In this document: one piece after another, positions 25,677-33,737 of the stretch
Layout of the letters: every line of letters begins with the position of its first letter
Position numbering within the stretch: position 1 is the first letter of the stretch
From: JBJHBP01 sp050485685
Lineage (GTDB): Bacteria > Pseudomonadota > Gammaproteobacteria > Steroidobacterales > Rariloculaceae
Reading direction: 5' to 3'
Assembly (NCBI GenBank): GCA_050485685.1
Contig: JBJHBW010000006.1
Coordinates: 60,720 to 124,719 of the forward strand
Length of the DNA stretch: 64,000 nucleotides
Made by a program: the position numbers and the translations under genes
Notes under the pieces: model-generated
Database searches by the model: none
The model's input: the letters and a program-made list of their open reading frames with translations, nothing else
Told to the model about the DNA's origin: nothing

Positions 25677-26561
25677 GTGACCTCATCCTTGGAAAGCGAT
25701 CGCGCGCAGGCGATGGACATCAGGCGCATTCCGCCGTCGCCGGCACTTGCCGAGTTCGTGCGCTACTACGTCTACTGCGAATTTCTGCCGGCCGCTGAAC
25801 AGATGCATCCGATGACGGTGTCACTGTTCCCGGTGCTGAATTTCTTTCTGGGAAATCCGTGCAAGGCTTTCGAGTATGCTGACTCCACGATGCGCCGATT
25901 GCCGCCAGCTGTAGTGATCGGTCCCTGTGATCGCCGTGTGGCTGAGGTCTGTCCCGACGGCCGGTACCGAAGCCTGATGGCCGTGTTTCAGTCGACCGGC
26001 TTCTACCGCCTGTTCGGCACTTCGCCTTACGAGGTACGAAATTTCGCATTCGATGCGCACGACGTACTGGGGCGATTCATTGTGCAGACGCACGATCGCA
26101 TACGCGAACAGCGGACGCCGCACGCAATGGCACAGGCGCTGGATACGGTGCTGCAGGAACGCGCCCGGCATGCGCTGGCGGCAACGCCGCTCAATCGGGT
26201 GGCCGACTTTCTGATCGATGCCGGCGGCGACTATCGGATGTCGCTGCTCGCCGATTCATCGGGGCTGAGCGAAAGCTCGTGGCGACGGCGCTTCCAGGAG
26301 CAGATTGGCGTTGCGCCGAAGCGGTTCTCGCGCATGATCCGGTTTCGCAATGCGGTTGCGCTGAAGCTGAGTACGCCGCGCCGCTCCTGGACGGAAATAA
26401 GCATCGACGCCGGCTACTACGATCAGGCTCACCTGATCACCGAGTTTCGCGAATTCAGCGATTCGATCCCGTCACGTTTCCTTCGCGAACTGGCCGTACT
26501 TCCGCAATCGGTTGTTGGCAGCTTTTTCAGCGACAACAGGGAATGGAAGGCATTGAGCTGA
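25677..26561 (+). CDS. AraC-family transcriptional regulator
   Basis: 294 residues with an N-terminal DUF6597/AraC-type ligand-binding part (PSPALAEFVRYYVYCEF, HPMTVSLFPVLNF) and a C-terminal double helix-turn-helix at about 195-280 (ADSSGLSESSWRRRFQEQIGVAPKRFSRMIRFRNAV, then ISIDAGYYDQAHLITEFREFSDSIPSRF). GGAGG at 25662-25666 precedes GTG 25677; ATG 25713 is the alternative. It lies 98 nt upstream of the esterase/tannase cluster in the same direction and is its likely regulator. Confidence 0.88.
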   Translation: MTSSLESDRAQAMDIRRIPPSPALAEFVRYYVYCEFLPAAEQMHPMTVSLFPVLNFFLGNPCKAFEYADSTMRRLPPAVVIGPCDRRVAEVCPDGRYRSLMAVFQSTGFYRLFGTSPYEVRNFAFDAHDVLGRFIVQTHDRIREQRTPHAMAQALDTVLQERARHALAATPLNRVADFLIDAGGDYRMSLLADSSGLSESSWRRRFQEQIGVAPKRFSRMIRFRNAVALKLSTPRRSWTEISIDAGYYDQAHLITEFREFSDSIPSRFLRELAVLPQSVVGSFFSDNREWKALS

Positions 26562-26659
26562 CCGTTTCCTACAAGTTTGCACTGACATCGCCGGTGCAAG
26601 CTCGATCGCTTGCCCGACATCGTCGGGCCGACCGGGGGCATAACCAGGAGGGACCGAAC

Positions 26660-27682
26660 ATGCATCAACCAGCTCTGATTCACCTGCGCACGGCCGCGAT
26701 AGTGTCGGCCACTGTACTGCTGAGCCAATCGGCATTGGCGCAGCCGCCGATGATGGGCGGTGCACCGGATCCGAAACCCGAAGCCACACTGGAAGTGGCA
26801 CCGGCGGGCTACGACCAGCGCCGCGAGAATGTGCCGGCCGGCAGTGTCGAACGAATAGAGTTCGAATCCAGTGTCACGAATGGCAATCGTCCGGCGATGG
26901 TGTATCTGCCGCCCGGCTATTCCAGCGATCGGACCTATCCCGTGCTCTACCTGCTGCACGGCATTGGCGGCAACGAAACCCACTGGCCGCAGGCCGGTTC
27001 CGCCAACGTGATCCTCGATAACCTGATCGCCGATGGCAAGGCTGAGCCGATGATCGTCGTGATGCCGAACGGGCGCGCGTCGAACGAACCGTCGACGCTG
27101 TTCGGCGGCCCGGGCGGCCCCGGTGCCGGACCAGGTGGCCCTGGCCCTGGCCCAGGCCCTGGCGGTCCCGGTGGTCCTGGCGGGCAGGCCGGACCAGGTG
27201 GGCCGGGTGGAGGCCCTGGCGGCGCCGGGGGTATGGGCGGCATGATGGTCGAGTTCGAGGCCTATGCGGCGTTTGAGCAGGAACTGCTCAATGACCTGAT
27301 TCCCTTCATCGAATCGCGCTACTCGGCGGACAGCGACCGCACGCGCCGCGCGCTCGCCGGACTGTCCATGGGCGGCGGCCAGTCGCTGAACATGGGGCTG
27401 GGAAATCTCGATACATTCGCATGGGTAGGCGGTTTTTCGTCGGCACCCAACACGCGACCGCCGGCGGAGCTGGTGCCTGTTCCCGCCGCGGCAGCCGATC
27501 AGCTTGAGCTGCTGTGGGTGTCTTGTGGCAACGAGGACACCCTGTTCAACATCAGTCTGGGCGTGCATGAATACCTGACAGCGCAGAACGTGCCGCACGT
27601 ATGGCATATCGATGAAGGTGGTCATACCTTCCCTGTCTGGAAGAACGACCTGTATCACTTCGCAAGTCTGCTGTTTCGTTGA
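26660..27682 (+). CDS. Exported esterase, CE1/esterase D family, with Gly-Pro-rich insertion
   Basis: 340 residues with a signal peptide (cleaved near ALA-QPP). It is an alpha/beta hydrolase of PF00756: RPAMVYLPPGYSSDRTYPVLYLLHG, the nucleophile GLSMGG (Ser236), and a C-terminal His in EGGHTFPVW. Relatives hydrolyse feruloyl, acetyl or siderophore esters. Between the strand MIVVMPNGRAS and the helix before the nucleophile, about 48 residues are nearly all Gly and Pro (residues about 148-195, collagen-like). AGGAGGGA before ATG 26660 sets the start. It is followed after 101 nt by the tannase-family gene. Confidence 0.87.
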   Translation: MHQPALIHLRTAAIVSATVLLSQSALAQPPMMGGAPDPKPEATLEVAPAGYDQRRENVPAGSVERIEFESSVTNGNRPAMVYLPPGYSSDRTYPVLYLLHGIGGNETHWPQAGSANVILDNLIADGKAEPMIVVMPNGRASNEPSTLFGGPGGPGAGPGGPGPGPGPGGPGGPGGQAGPGGPGGGPGGAGGMGGMMVEFEAYAAFEQELLNDLIPFIESRYSADSDRTRRALAGLSMGGGQSLNMGLGNLDTFAWVGGFSSAPNTRPPAELVPVPAAAADQLELLWVSCGNEDTLFNISLGVHEYLTAQNVPHVWHIDEGGHTFPVWKNDLYHFASLLFR

Positions 27683-27783
27683 TGACCGGCGGGGGCGCCT
27701 CGCTGTGCCGAGCTGCCGTGGCGCAATCCGGTGCTGCATGGCACTGCGGTTGATGACCCATGCGTGATGATGAGGAAGCATTG

Positions 27784-29577
27784 ATGTTCGATCGGATGAA
27801 AGAACTCTCGCGGTCGCGGCACTCGGATCCGGCACAGCTGAACCGGTCGCCGCGGAATTTTGCGAAGTGGCTGGGATCAGGCGTGCTGTGCGCGGCCTTT
27901 GCAGGCCCGGCTCTGGGGCAGGGCAGCGAAGCAGCTGACGGCATTGCGCTGACACAGGCCACGTGTACCGGCACCTCGCTCTCGACCACCATCGCGGCTG
28001 GAGCTATCCGTGAGCCGGTTTCAGCCGTCGTGCTGGATTCGGTGGAATGGGTGGCGGCCAGCGAGAACGTTGCCGCGCACTGCCTGGTCAGCGGTCGTCT
28101 GCAACCGGTGGATACCAGTAACACGGCGCAGCCGATACGCTTCGGCGTTGCGCTGCCCGACGCCTGGAACAGGCGTTCCATACAGCTCGGCGGCGGCGGC
28201 ATGAACGGCACGGTGCCGCGATTGACCGGCGGCGTCGGCGGTTTCGGCGGGCCCGCGGCGCTGACCGAAGGTTACGTGACCTACGGCAGTGACTCCGGTC
28301 ATGCCAGCGATCCCGTCTGGGCGTTGAACGATGAGGCCATCCGCAATCTCGGTTACGCCCAGATGAAGAAGACGCATGATGTGGCCATGGTGCTGGTCGA
28401 GCGAGCGTACGGTGAAAAGCCGGCCTATAACTACTATGTGGGTGGTTCTCAGGGCGGGCGCGAGGGACTGACGGTCGCGCAGCGCTACCCGGATGATTAC
28501 GACGGCGTGCTGTCCACCGTCCCTATCGTCGGTTTTTCATCATTGATGCTGGCGCCTGCGCTCACGCGTATCCAGGAACGGGCACTGGCAAACCACGTGC
28601 CGCCGAACAAGGGACCGGCGCTGCTCGCGGAGTTCATGCGTCAGTGCGATGGGCTGGACGGGCGTATCGATGGCGTCATCAATAACTACGTCGATTGTCG
28701 CGCGCTGTTCAATGTCAACGACGGTCGCGGCGACCCCGATCCCTGGTCGCGCCTGAGGTGTCCGGACGATGTCGACCCGGATCCGCAGGACGCTACTGCA
28801 AATGCCTGTCTGACTTCCGGCCAGATCGACACCGTGAACTTTGTGTTCTCTGCGTATCGTTCGCCTGTCCCGCTCGCGAACGGTCGCGAGACCTTCGGTA
28901 TGTGGGCGCCGTCCTCGGCTGTCGGTGGCGGAGGTTTCGGACCTGCCGGCGGGCTGTTCGTCGCGCAGCGTTTTCGTGGCCAGGAAGGCGCAGCCGACGA
29001 CGCGCCGGTTTTCTCCGCGCTTGGTTCCATTGGCGTGAACGGTTTCATCATGCAGGACCTCGACGCCAATCCTCTGGACTACGATGTCGAGCGGCACGCT
29101 ACGCGTCGTGCGCAGATCTCGCCATGGCTGGACTCCACGGACCCGGACCTGAGTGCCTTCAGCGATCGCGGCGGCCGTCTCATCGTCATTGTCGGCACTG
29201 ACGATACGATCGCGCCTTCCGGTGAACAGCTCGACTATTACCAGTCCATGCTCGATGCGATGGGACGCGATGTGGTCGATGACTTTGCTCGGCTCTATGT
29301 CCTGCCGCAGACCGGTCATGGCCTGACCGGCAATTCGGCGTCCATCGACGGCAACGGTAACGTAGTGCAGCCGGTGCCTGTTCCGAGCAGCATCGACCGT
29401 TTCGCGTTGTTGCGGAACTGGGTGGAGAACGGGAGGGCACCGGGCCTCAGCGAGACCGTGACCGGCGCCTCGGGCAGCCGGCCGATGTGCTCGTATCCCA
29501 CCTATCCTCATTTTGTTGAAGGCGATCCGGACGAAGCGCAGTCCTATACCTGCGCGGTCCCGGCATCGCTTCCTTAG
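27784..29577 (+). CDS. Tannase/feruloyl esterase family protein, exported
   Basis: 597 residues of PF07519, the family of fungal and bacterial tannases and feruloyl esterases that release gallate or ferulate from esters. A signal peptide lies at about residues 28-48 (LGSGVLCAAFAGPALG). The nucleophile is YYVGGSQGGREGL (Ser222), the acid region LIVIVGTDDTIAP, and the His is in PQTGHGLTGN. The Cys residues flanking the catalytic triad region fit the family disulfide. GAGGA before ATG 27784 favours this start over ATG 27760. The substrate is unproven; the gallate-dioxygenase-type gene nearby makes gallate esters plausible. Confidence 0.88.
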   Translation: MFDRMKELSRSRHSDPAQLNRSPRNFAKWLGSGVLCAAFAGPALGQGSEAADGIALTQATCTGTSLSTTIAAGAIREPVSAVVLDSVEWVAASENVAAHCLVSGRLQPVDTSNTAQPIRFGVALPDAWNRRSIQLGGGGMNGTVPRLTGGVGGFGGPAALTEGYVTYGSDSGHASDPVWALNDEAIRNLGYAQMKKTHDVAMVLVERAYGEKPAYNYYVGGSQGGREGLTVAQRYPDDYDGVLSTVPIVGFSSLMLAPALTRIQERALANHVPPNKGPALLAEFMRQCDGLDGRIDGVINNYVDCRALFNVNDGRGDPDPWSRLRCPDDVDPDPQDATANACLTSGQIDTVNFVFSAYRSPVPLANGRETFGMWAPSSAVGGGGFGPAGGLFVAQRFRGQEGAADDAPVFSALGSIGVNGFIMQDLDANPLDYDVERHATRRAQISPWLDSTDPDLSAFSDRGGRLIVIVGTDDTIAPSGEQLDYYQSMLDAMGRDVVDDFARLYVLPQTGHGLTGNSASIDGNGNVVQPVPVPSSIDRFALLRNWVENGRAPGLSETVTGASGSRPMCSYPTYPHFVEGDPDEAQSYTCAVPASLP

Positions 29578-29597
29578 TAAGGAAGAGCGAAAAGCGT

Positions 29598-30641
29598 ATG
29601 AGACGACATTTGCCTGTAAGACGCGTTACCGGTTCCGTAGTCATGGCAGTACTTGTGGCTGCGTCGGCCGTTGGCGTGACGCATGCCCAGTCCACAGCGA
29701 CGTTGATCCCGCATCCATCGTGGGACGCGTATATGCCGGGAGGCATTCCGGCGCCGGAAAGCGGCACGCGGGTGTTCGAACTGCGTATTCCGCTGGAACG
29801 TGACGAAGTGGTAGGCACGACACCGTACGGTGAGCGCCGTGTTGCGGTGGGACTGACGGGCATGGTGGAAGGCGCGAGGCTGGCCGGCGCCGTCATGGAG
29901 GGTGCGCTTGATTTCGAGCTGACGCTGTCCAACGGCACGCTGGAGATCGAACAGATTCTGGTGCTGCAGACGGACGACGGTGACTACATCCTTGTGCGCA
30001 GTGCCGGTGTCGGGCCGGACGCCGATGACGTACGGGTTGTCCTTGATTTCGAGGCACCGAACGAGGGCGCACATGCGTGGCTGAATACCGGCCGATTCGT
30101 GGCGCGTCGCGACCTGCGAGCGGCTGATGGCTCGCTGGATCTTGTCGTGTACGACGTCTCGTCGGTCACGGTTTCGCAGGAAGGTGCGATCCGTATCACC
30201 AAACCGGCCGACGCACCCGCACAACCGTGGGACAACCGCGCGCGCACCGCCGGCGAGCAGCAGGGCGAGCGTCTGAGTCAGGCGCTGGTGACACTTTCAC
30301 CCAGCCAGCGTGTCGGAGAAAGCAAGCGCGGACCCCGCAACATCATTCCGATTACGGGAGGTGAAGTCAGCGGCCGCGTCAACGGACGCGTGCTGGCCGG
30401 TGGGGCCGATTACCAACTGCTTTCGCCGCCGCCGACGATAGACGCGCGTTATCTGTGGCAGACCGATGATGGCGAAATCATCATCATCCGCAACGGCGGC
30501 GCTTTTGGCGCGCTGGTGCCGACGTTCGAAGCACGAACGGACGGGCCGTATGCGTTTTTGAATGAAGGCCGCTACCTGAGTTCGGATCCGGGCATGGGGC
30601 AGGGCGGCGTGCAATTGACTTTTTACGAAAGCATTGATTGA
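29598..30641 (+). CDS. Exported tandem DUF3237 protein
   Basis: 347 residues, signal peptide at 1-31 (cleaved near THA-QST). There are two related beta-barrel halves. The C-terminal one is a clear DUF3237/UPF0311 unit (GPRNIIPITGGEVSGRVNGRVL.GGADYQL, DARYLWQTDDGEIIIIRNGG, YAFLNEGRYLSSDP). The N-terminal one repeats the same plan (FELRIPLERDEVVG..., ILVLQTDDGDYILVRSAGVG, HAWLNTGRFVARRD). DUF3237 has no firmly known activity. It follows the tannase gene by 20 nt and precedes the hydrolase gene by 16 nt, so these three form an operon. Confidence 0.82.
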   Translation: MRRHLPVRRVTGSVVMAVLVAASAVGVTHAQSTATLIPHPSWDAYMPGGIPAPESGTRVFELRIPLERDEVVGTTPYGERRVAVGLTGMVEGARLAGAVMEGALDFELTLSNGTLEIEQILVLQTDDGDYILVRSAGVGPDADDVRVVLDFEAPNEGAHAWLNTGRFVARRDLRAADGSLDLVVYDVSSVTVSQEGAIRITKPADAPAQPWDNRARTAGEQQGERLSQALVTLSPSQRVGESKRGPRNIIPITGGEVSGRVNGRVLAGGADYQLLSPPPTIDARYLWQTDDGEIIIIRNGGAFGALVPTFEARTDGPYAFLNEGRYLSSDPGMGQGGVQLTFYESID

Positions 30642-30657
30642 TGATGGGGGTATGGAC

Positions 30658-31728
30658 ATGAAACAAGGCAGCGCAAGTCGCGCGGCGACGATGGTTCTGG
30701 CCGGTTGCGCCAGTGCCCTGGCGATGGCTGTGTCGGCGCAGGATGGTTCCGGTGGCATTACAGAGCTGACGGTGGTCGACGTACAGCTGATGGGCGCACC
30801 GCCGACCGGGCCGTTCGCTGTCGTCGTCGAACACGATCCCGGTATTTCCACTCACACGATCTACCGGCCCGCGGACCTGACCATGGACAGCCATCCCGTG
30901 CTGGTCTGGGGCAATGGCGGCTGTGCGAGAAACGGCCTCATGTTCCCGGACTTCCTGTCTGAGATTGCATCGCACGGCTTTGTGATCATCGCTGACGGTG
31001 CGCCGGGCGCCGTGGGCGCCGGGCCTGGAGGTCCGGGCGGGGGAGGCGGTGGAGGCGGAGCCGGTGGACCCGGCGGGGGCGCCGGGCCGGCCGGTGGTCC
31101 TCCTCCGGGCGGGCCTGCACCGGGGGGCGCAGGGCCCGGTGGTGCGCCGCAGGGGGGCGGGGGTGGACCCGGTGGTCCGGGCCCCGGCGCCGGCAACTCC
31201 ATGGTTAACGGCACTTTCCTGGTAGAAGCCATAGACTGGCTGGAGGCGGAATCGGAGCGTTCGAGCAGCCGCTTCTACGGCAAGGTCGATGTGGGCGGCG
31301 TCGCAGCGATGGGCATGTCCTGCGGTGGCCTGATGTCCTACGGCGCTGCCGACGACCCGCGCGTGGCGACTGTCGGTATCTGGAACAGCGGCCTGTTTGC
31401 CGCCGACCACGATCTGTACAACGGCATCCACGGTTCGGTGATCATCGTGACGGGTGGTGAATCGGATATCGCCTATGCCAACGGCAAGCGCGACTTCGAA
31501 GATATGCCCGCGCATGTGCCGGTGTTCCATGGCGTATACCCGTCTGTCGGTCACGGCGGCACCTACTTCCAGGACAACGGCGGACCTTATGGCATCGCAG
31601 CCGTCGCGTGGCTGAAGTGGCAGCTAATGGGCGACACCAGTGATTCCGGCCGCGGCTTCTTCCTCGGCGACAACTGCGGCATCTGCCAGGATCCGAACTG
31701 GGAGATTGCTTCGCGTTCGCTGAGGTGA
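30658..31728 (+). CDS. Exported alpha/beta hydrolase with long Gly/Pro-rich insertion
   Basis: 356 residues, signal peptide cleaved near VSA-QDG. HPVLVWGNGGCARNG forms the oxyanion-hole strand, GMSCGG the nucleophile elbow (Ser221) and SVGHGG the probable catalytic His. This is the layout of chlorophyllase/PET-hydrolase-like esterases. Residues about 115-181 are almost only Gly, Pro and Ala, inserted right after the strand GFVIIADGAPG, the same topological place as in the CE1 esterase. A GGGGG stretch 7 nt before ATG 30658 suggests this start. It is the last gene of the operon; a strong hairpin follows at 31736. Confidence 0.82.
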   Translation: MKQGSASRAATMVLAGCASALAMAVSAQDGSGGITELTVVDVQLMGAPPTGPFAVVVEHDPGISTHTIYRPADLTMDSHPVLVWGNGGCARNGLMFPDFLSEIASHGFVIIADGAPGAVGAGPGGPGGGGGGGGAGGPGGGAGPAGGPPPGGPAPGGAGPGGAPQGGGGGPGGPGPGAGNSMVNGTFLVEAIDWLEAESERSSSRFYGKVDVGGVAAMGMSCGGLMSYGAADDPRVATVGIWNSGLFAADHDLYNGIHGSVIIVTGGESDIAYANGKRDFEDMPAHVPVFHGVYPSVGHGGTYFQDNGGPYGIAAVAWLKWQLMGDTSDSGRGFFLGDNCGICQDPNWEIASRSLR

Positions 31729-31735
31729 TCGAAGA

Positions 31736-31772
31736 GGGGGCTCGGACAGGCACCATCTCCGTCCGAGCCCCC
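31736..31772 (+). terminator. Hairpin terminator after esterase/tannase operon
   Basis: A perfect 12-bp stem GGGGGCTCGGAC/GTCCGAGCCCCC with a 13-nt loop, 7 nt after the hydrolase stop. No T-run follows, so termination strength is uncertain. Confidence 0.6.
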
Positions 31773-31800
31773 GGCGGTGCAGGCCGACACAGTGGTGGCA

Positions 31801-31829
31801 TTCATTTTCGCTGACGGCCCCAGTATACT
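31801..31829 (+). promoter_or_regulatory. Putative promoter of the Irr-like regulator gene
   Basis: TTCATT (31801-31806), a 17-nt spacer, and TATACT (31824-31829), 25 nt before the GTG start. The -10 lies inside the 8-nt palindrome AGTATACT, which could also serve as a regulator contact. Only the -10 is a good match. Confidence 0.4.
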
Positions 31830-31854
31830 CTGCTCAAGTCACTGATTTTTATAG

Positions 31855-32271
31855 GTGCCGGTTGTGACTCTGAATCAGGTGGAATCGGTATTGCGCACAC
31901 ACGGGATCGCACCCACGCCACAGCGCGTCGCGGTTGCGAGGGCGATTCTGTCCAGGCCCCGGCATCTGTCGGCAGAGCAGGTGATTGCCGGCGTCCGCGC
32001 TGAAGGCGCGCGGGTATCGAAGGCGACTGTCTACAACACGCTGAACCTGTTCTGCGAACGCGGGCTGCTGCGCACCGTGAACATCGACCCTACCCGTCAG
32101 TTCTACGATTCGACGATAGAGCCGCACTATCACTTCTACAACGTCGATACCGGCGAGCTTACCGATATCCCGCCGACCGCGGTGACAGTGGACCTGGCCA
32201 CGTCGCTGCCGGCCGGCACGGAACAGGCCGGCGTCGACGTCATCATTCGCGTCAGGGGCAGCGGGCGCTGA
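31855..32271 (+). CDS. irr: Fur-family regulator, Irr-like
   Basis: 138 residues. The winged helix is GIAPTPQRVAVARAILSRPRHLSAEQVIAGVRAEGARVSKATVYNTLNLFCERGLLR, the Fur/PerR pattern. The C-terminal dimer domain has HYHFYNVDTGELTDIP, a pattern of Irr (iron/heme-responsive regulator) rather than Fur, and lacks the CxxC zinc pairs. Irr is best known in Alphaproteobacteria, where it senses heme. The start is GTG 31855 or GTG 31864. It lies between the esterase operon and a convergent iron-dependent dioxygenase gene, so iron control of the aromatic pathway is an attractive but untested idea. Confidence 0.75.
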   Translation: MPVVTLNQVESVLRTHGIAPTPQRVAVARAILSRPRHLSAEQVIAGVRAEGARVSKATVYNTLNLFCERGLLRTVNIDPTRQFYDSTIEPHYHFYNVDTGELTDIPPTAVTVDLATSLPAGTEQAGVDVIIRVRGSGR

Positions 32272-32286
32272 CCCCTGACGGCGAAC

Positions 32287-32329
32287 GCAGCGCTGATGAG
32301 TCGCAGCGCTGATCAAATGCAGCGCTGAT
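32287..32329. repeat. Three 16-nt direct repeats
   Basis: GCAGCGCTGAT occurs at 32287, 32303 and 32319 with exact 16-nt spacing; the intervening 5 nt vary. Each unit has the palindrome AGCGCT. It lies between the convergent irr-like and dioxygenase genes and touches the dioxygenase stop codon. Confidence 0.7.
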
Positions 32330-33627
32330 CAGGTTCGCTTCTGATCCCAGTCTGTCTTGCCTTCGTCCTGGCCGGCGACGGAATACAGCACCTGGGCATT
32401 GCGGGTCTTCTGGAACTCCTCCAGCGTCTCACCACGCATGGCCGCATAGATGTGCAGATTGGTCGTGCCGACGACGGCACCCATCTTCTCGAGCAGGAAG
32501 AAGATCACGCCATAGCGGATCAGCGCACGCCAGTCGCGGCGGCGCAGCATGTCGCGCTCTTCCTCGGGCAGACCGTATTCCTCGAACAGTGATTCCGGGT
32601 CCGACAGGAAGCGTTCGCGAAAGTCGCGCTTGATCAGGTTGTGCAGGAAACTGTTCAGACGATAGGCCTTGACGCTGCGGTCCAGCGTGAACGGATAGGT
32701 GCCTTCCAGTTTCTCAATCCCCTGCCATTCATGCTGCATGCGCTCGCGATGCTGTTCGGGCGTCTCCCCGGACTTGCCGTTCGCAGGCTCCGGTTCGTTC
32801 TCGTACACGACCGCGACGATCGGCGTCATGGACGGCAGATAGTAGGACTGGTGCAGCTTGCGCACCTTCGTATTCAGCGCGCCGCGCATGATCATCCACA
32901 TCACGACCTCGGCACCCTCAAGACCGCCACGCTCCGCAAACTGTGCGACGGTGACGTTGGTGAGCTTCTCCGGTTCGCGCTCCAGCATCTCCAGGAACTC
33001 CATGTCCCATTCGGTGTTGTTGAAGCCGGCCCGCTCGCCGTGCACCTGATGGGACAGTCCGCCGGTGCCGATGATCGCGACCTTGAGGTCCTTGGGATAG
33101 GACTCAATGGCCTTGCGGATCGCCTTGCCCAGCTTGAAGCAGCGCTTTGCGTTGGGAATCGGGAACTGCAGCACGCCCACCTGCAGCGGAACGACCTTGC
33201 CGGGCCAGTCAGGCTCATGCGGCCACAGCACTGACAGCGGTGAGAACGCGCCGTGGTCCAGGCCCTTGCCCTGAAAGAACGAGAGGTCAAACTCGTCAGC
33301 GACCAGCGAGTTCGCAATGTGACGTGCCAGTTCCGGGTCACCCTTCAGCGGTGGCAGCTTGCGTGGACCGCCCCCCTCATCGGCGACCGGAAATTCTTCA
33401 CCCACGCCCAGCGCGAAGTGAGAGTAATGGTCGAAGAAGAACGACGTGACGTGGTCGTTGTAGATGAAGAACAGCACATCCGGCTTGTTCTTTTCCAGCC
33501 ATTCCTGAACCGGCTTGTAGCCCTCGAAGATCGGCGCCCACACCGGGTCGTTCTGCTTGTTGGTGTCGTAGGCGAAGCCTATGGTCGGGGTGTGCGAGGT
33601 GGCGATGCCGCCTATGATTCTAGCCAT
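32329..33627 (-). CDS. Gallate dioxygenase-type extradiol ring-cleavage enzyme (LigB-LigA fusion)
   Basis: 432 residues. The N-terminal 280 are a LigB-type type II extradiol dioxygenase, and the C-terminal 110 a LigA-like small domain (FLHNLIKRDFRERFLSDPESLFEEYGLPEEERDMLRRRDW). This single-chain fusion is the layout of DesB/GalA gallate dioxygenases; protocatechuate 4,5-dioxygenase has two chains. Expected Fe(II) ligands are seen at His12 (SHTPT), His59 (YNDH) and Glu240 (GAEVVMW), with catalytic His125 (LDHGAFSP) and His193 (GGLSHQVHG). ATG 33627 follows GGAGG by about 9 nt. Gallate fits best; methylgallate or protocatechuate remain possible. No downstream pathway genes lie in the window. 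Confidence 0.87.
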   Translation of the reverse strand: MARIIGGIATSHTPTIGFAYDTNKQNDPVWAPIFEGYKPVQEWLEKNKPDVLFFIYNDHVTSFFFDHYSHFALGVGEEFPVADEGGGPRKLPPLKGDPELARHIANSLVADEFDLSFFQGKGLDHGAFSPLSVLWPHEPDWPGKVVPLQVGVLQFPIPNAKRCFKLGKAIRKAIESYPKDLKVAIIGTGGLSHQVHGERAGFNNTEWDMEFLEMLEREPEKLTNVTVAQFAERGGLEGAEVVMWMIMRGALNTKVRKLHQSYYLPSMTPIVAVVYENEPEPANGKSGETPEQHRERMQHEWQGIEKLEGTYPFTLDRSVKAYRLNSFLHNLIKRDFRERFLSDPESLFEEYGLPEEERDMLRRRDWRALIRYGVIFFLLEKMGAVVGTTNLHIYAAMRGETLEEFQKTRNAQVLYSVAGQDEGKTDWDQKRT

Positions 33628-33673
33628 CCTTGTAGTTCCTCCGGGCGCGACGGTGAGTGCCTGCGCCATGGTT

Positions 33674-33691
33674 AGGCCCTGGCCAGGGCCT
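33674..33691. promoter_or_regulatory. 18-nt perfect palindrome upstream of the dioxygenase gene
   Basis: AGGCCCTGGCCAGGGCCT is its own reverse complement, 47 nt upstream of the dioxygenase start. It could be an operator for that gene or a compact hairpin. No regulator is assigned. Confidence 0.45.
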
Positions 33692-33717
33692 TGTGGGTAA
33701 AGTGGTTTGAATTTGCT

Positions 33718-33737
33718 ATCCGGCCATTTTACCGGAT
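33718..33737. promoter_or_regulatory. Inverted repeat in the dioxygenase promoter region
   Basis: ATCCGG and CCGGAT, 8 nt apart, lie about 90 nt upstream of the dioxygenase start. The spacer is AT-rich (CCATTTTA). A candidate operator, by position only. Confidence 0.35.

Noticed and set aside
27100..27243. CRISPR-like or tandem DNA repeat in the esterase gene
   Set aside because: The repeats have no constant unit or unique spacers; they follow from GGC/CCN codons of the Gly-Pro protein stretch, which stays in frame.
30861..31232. Proline-rich small proteins on the minus strand over the Gly-Pro tracts (also 26947-27243)
   Set aside because: They are complements of GGP-coding repeats inside the esterases and have no start signals of their own.
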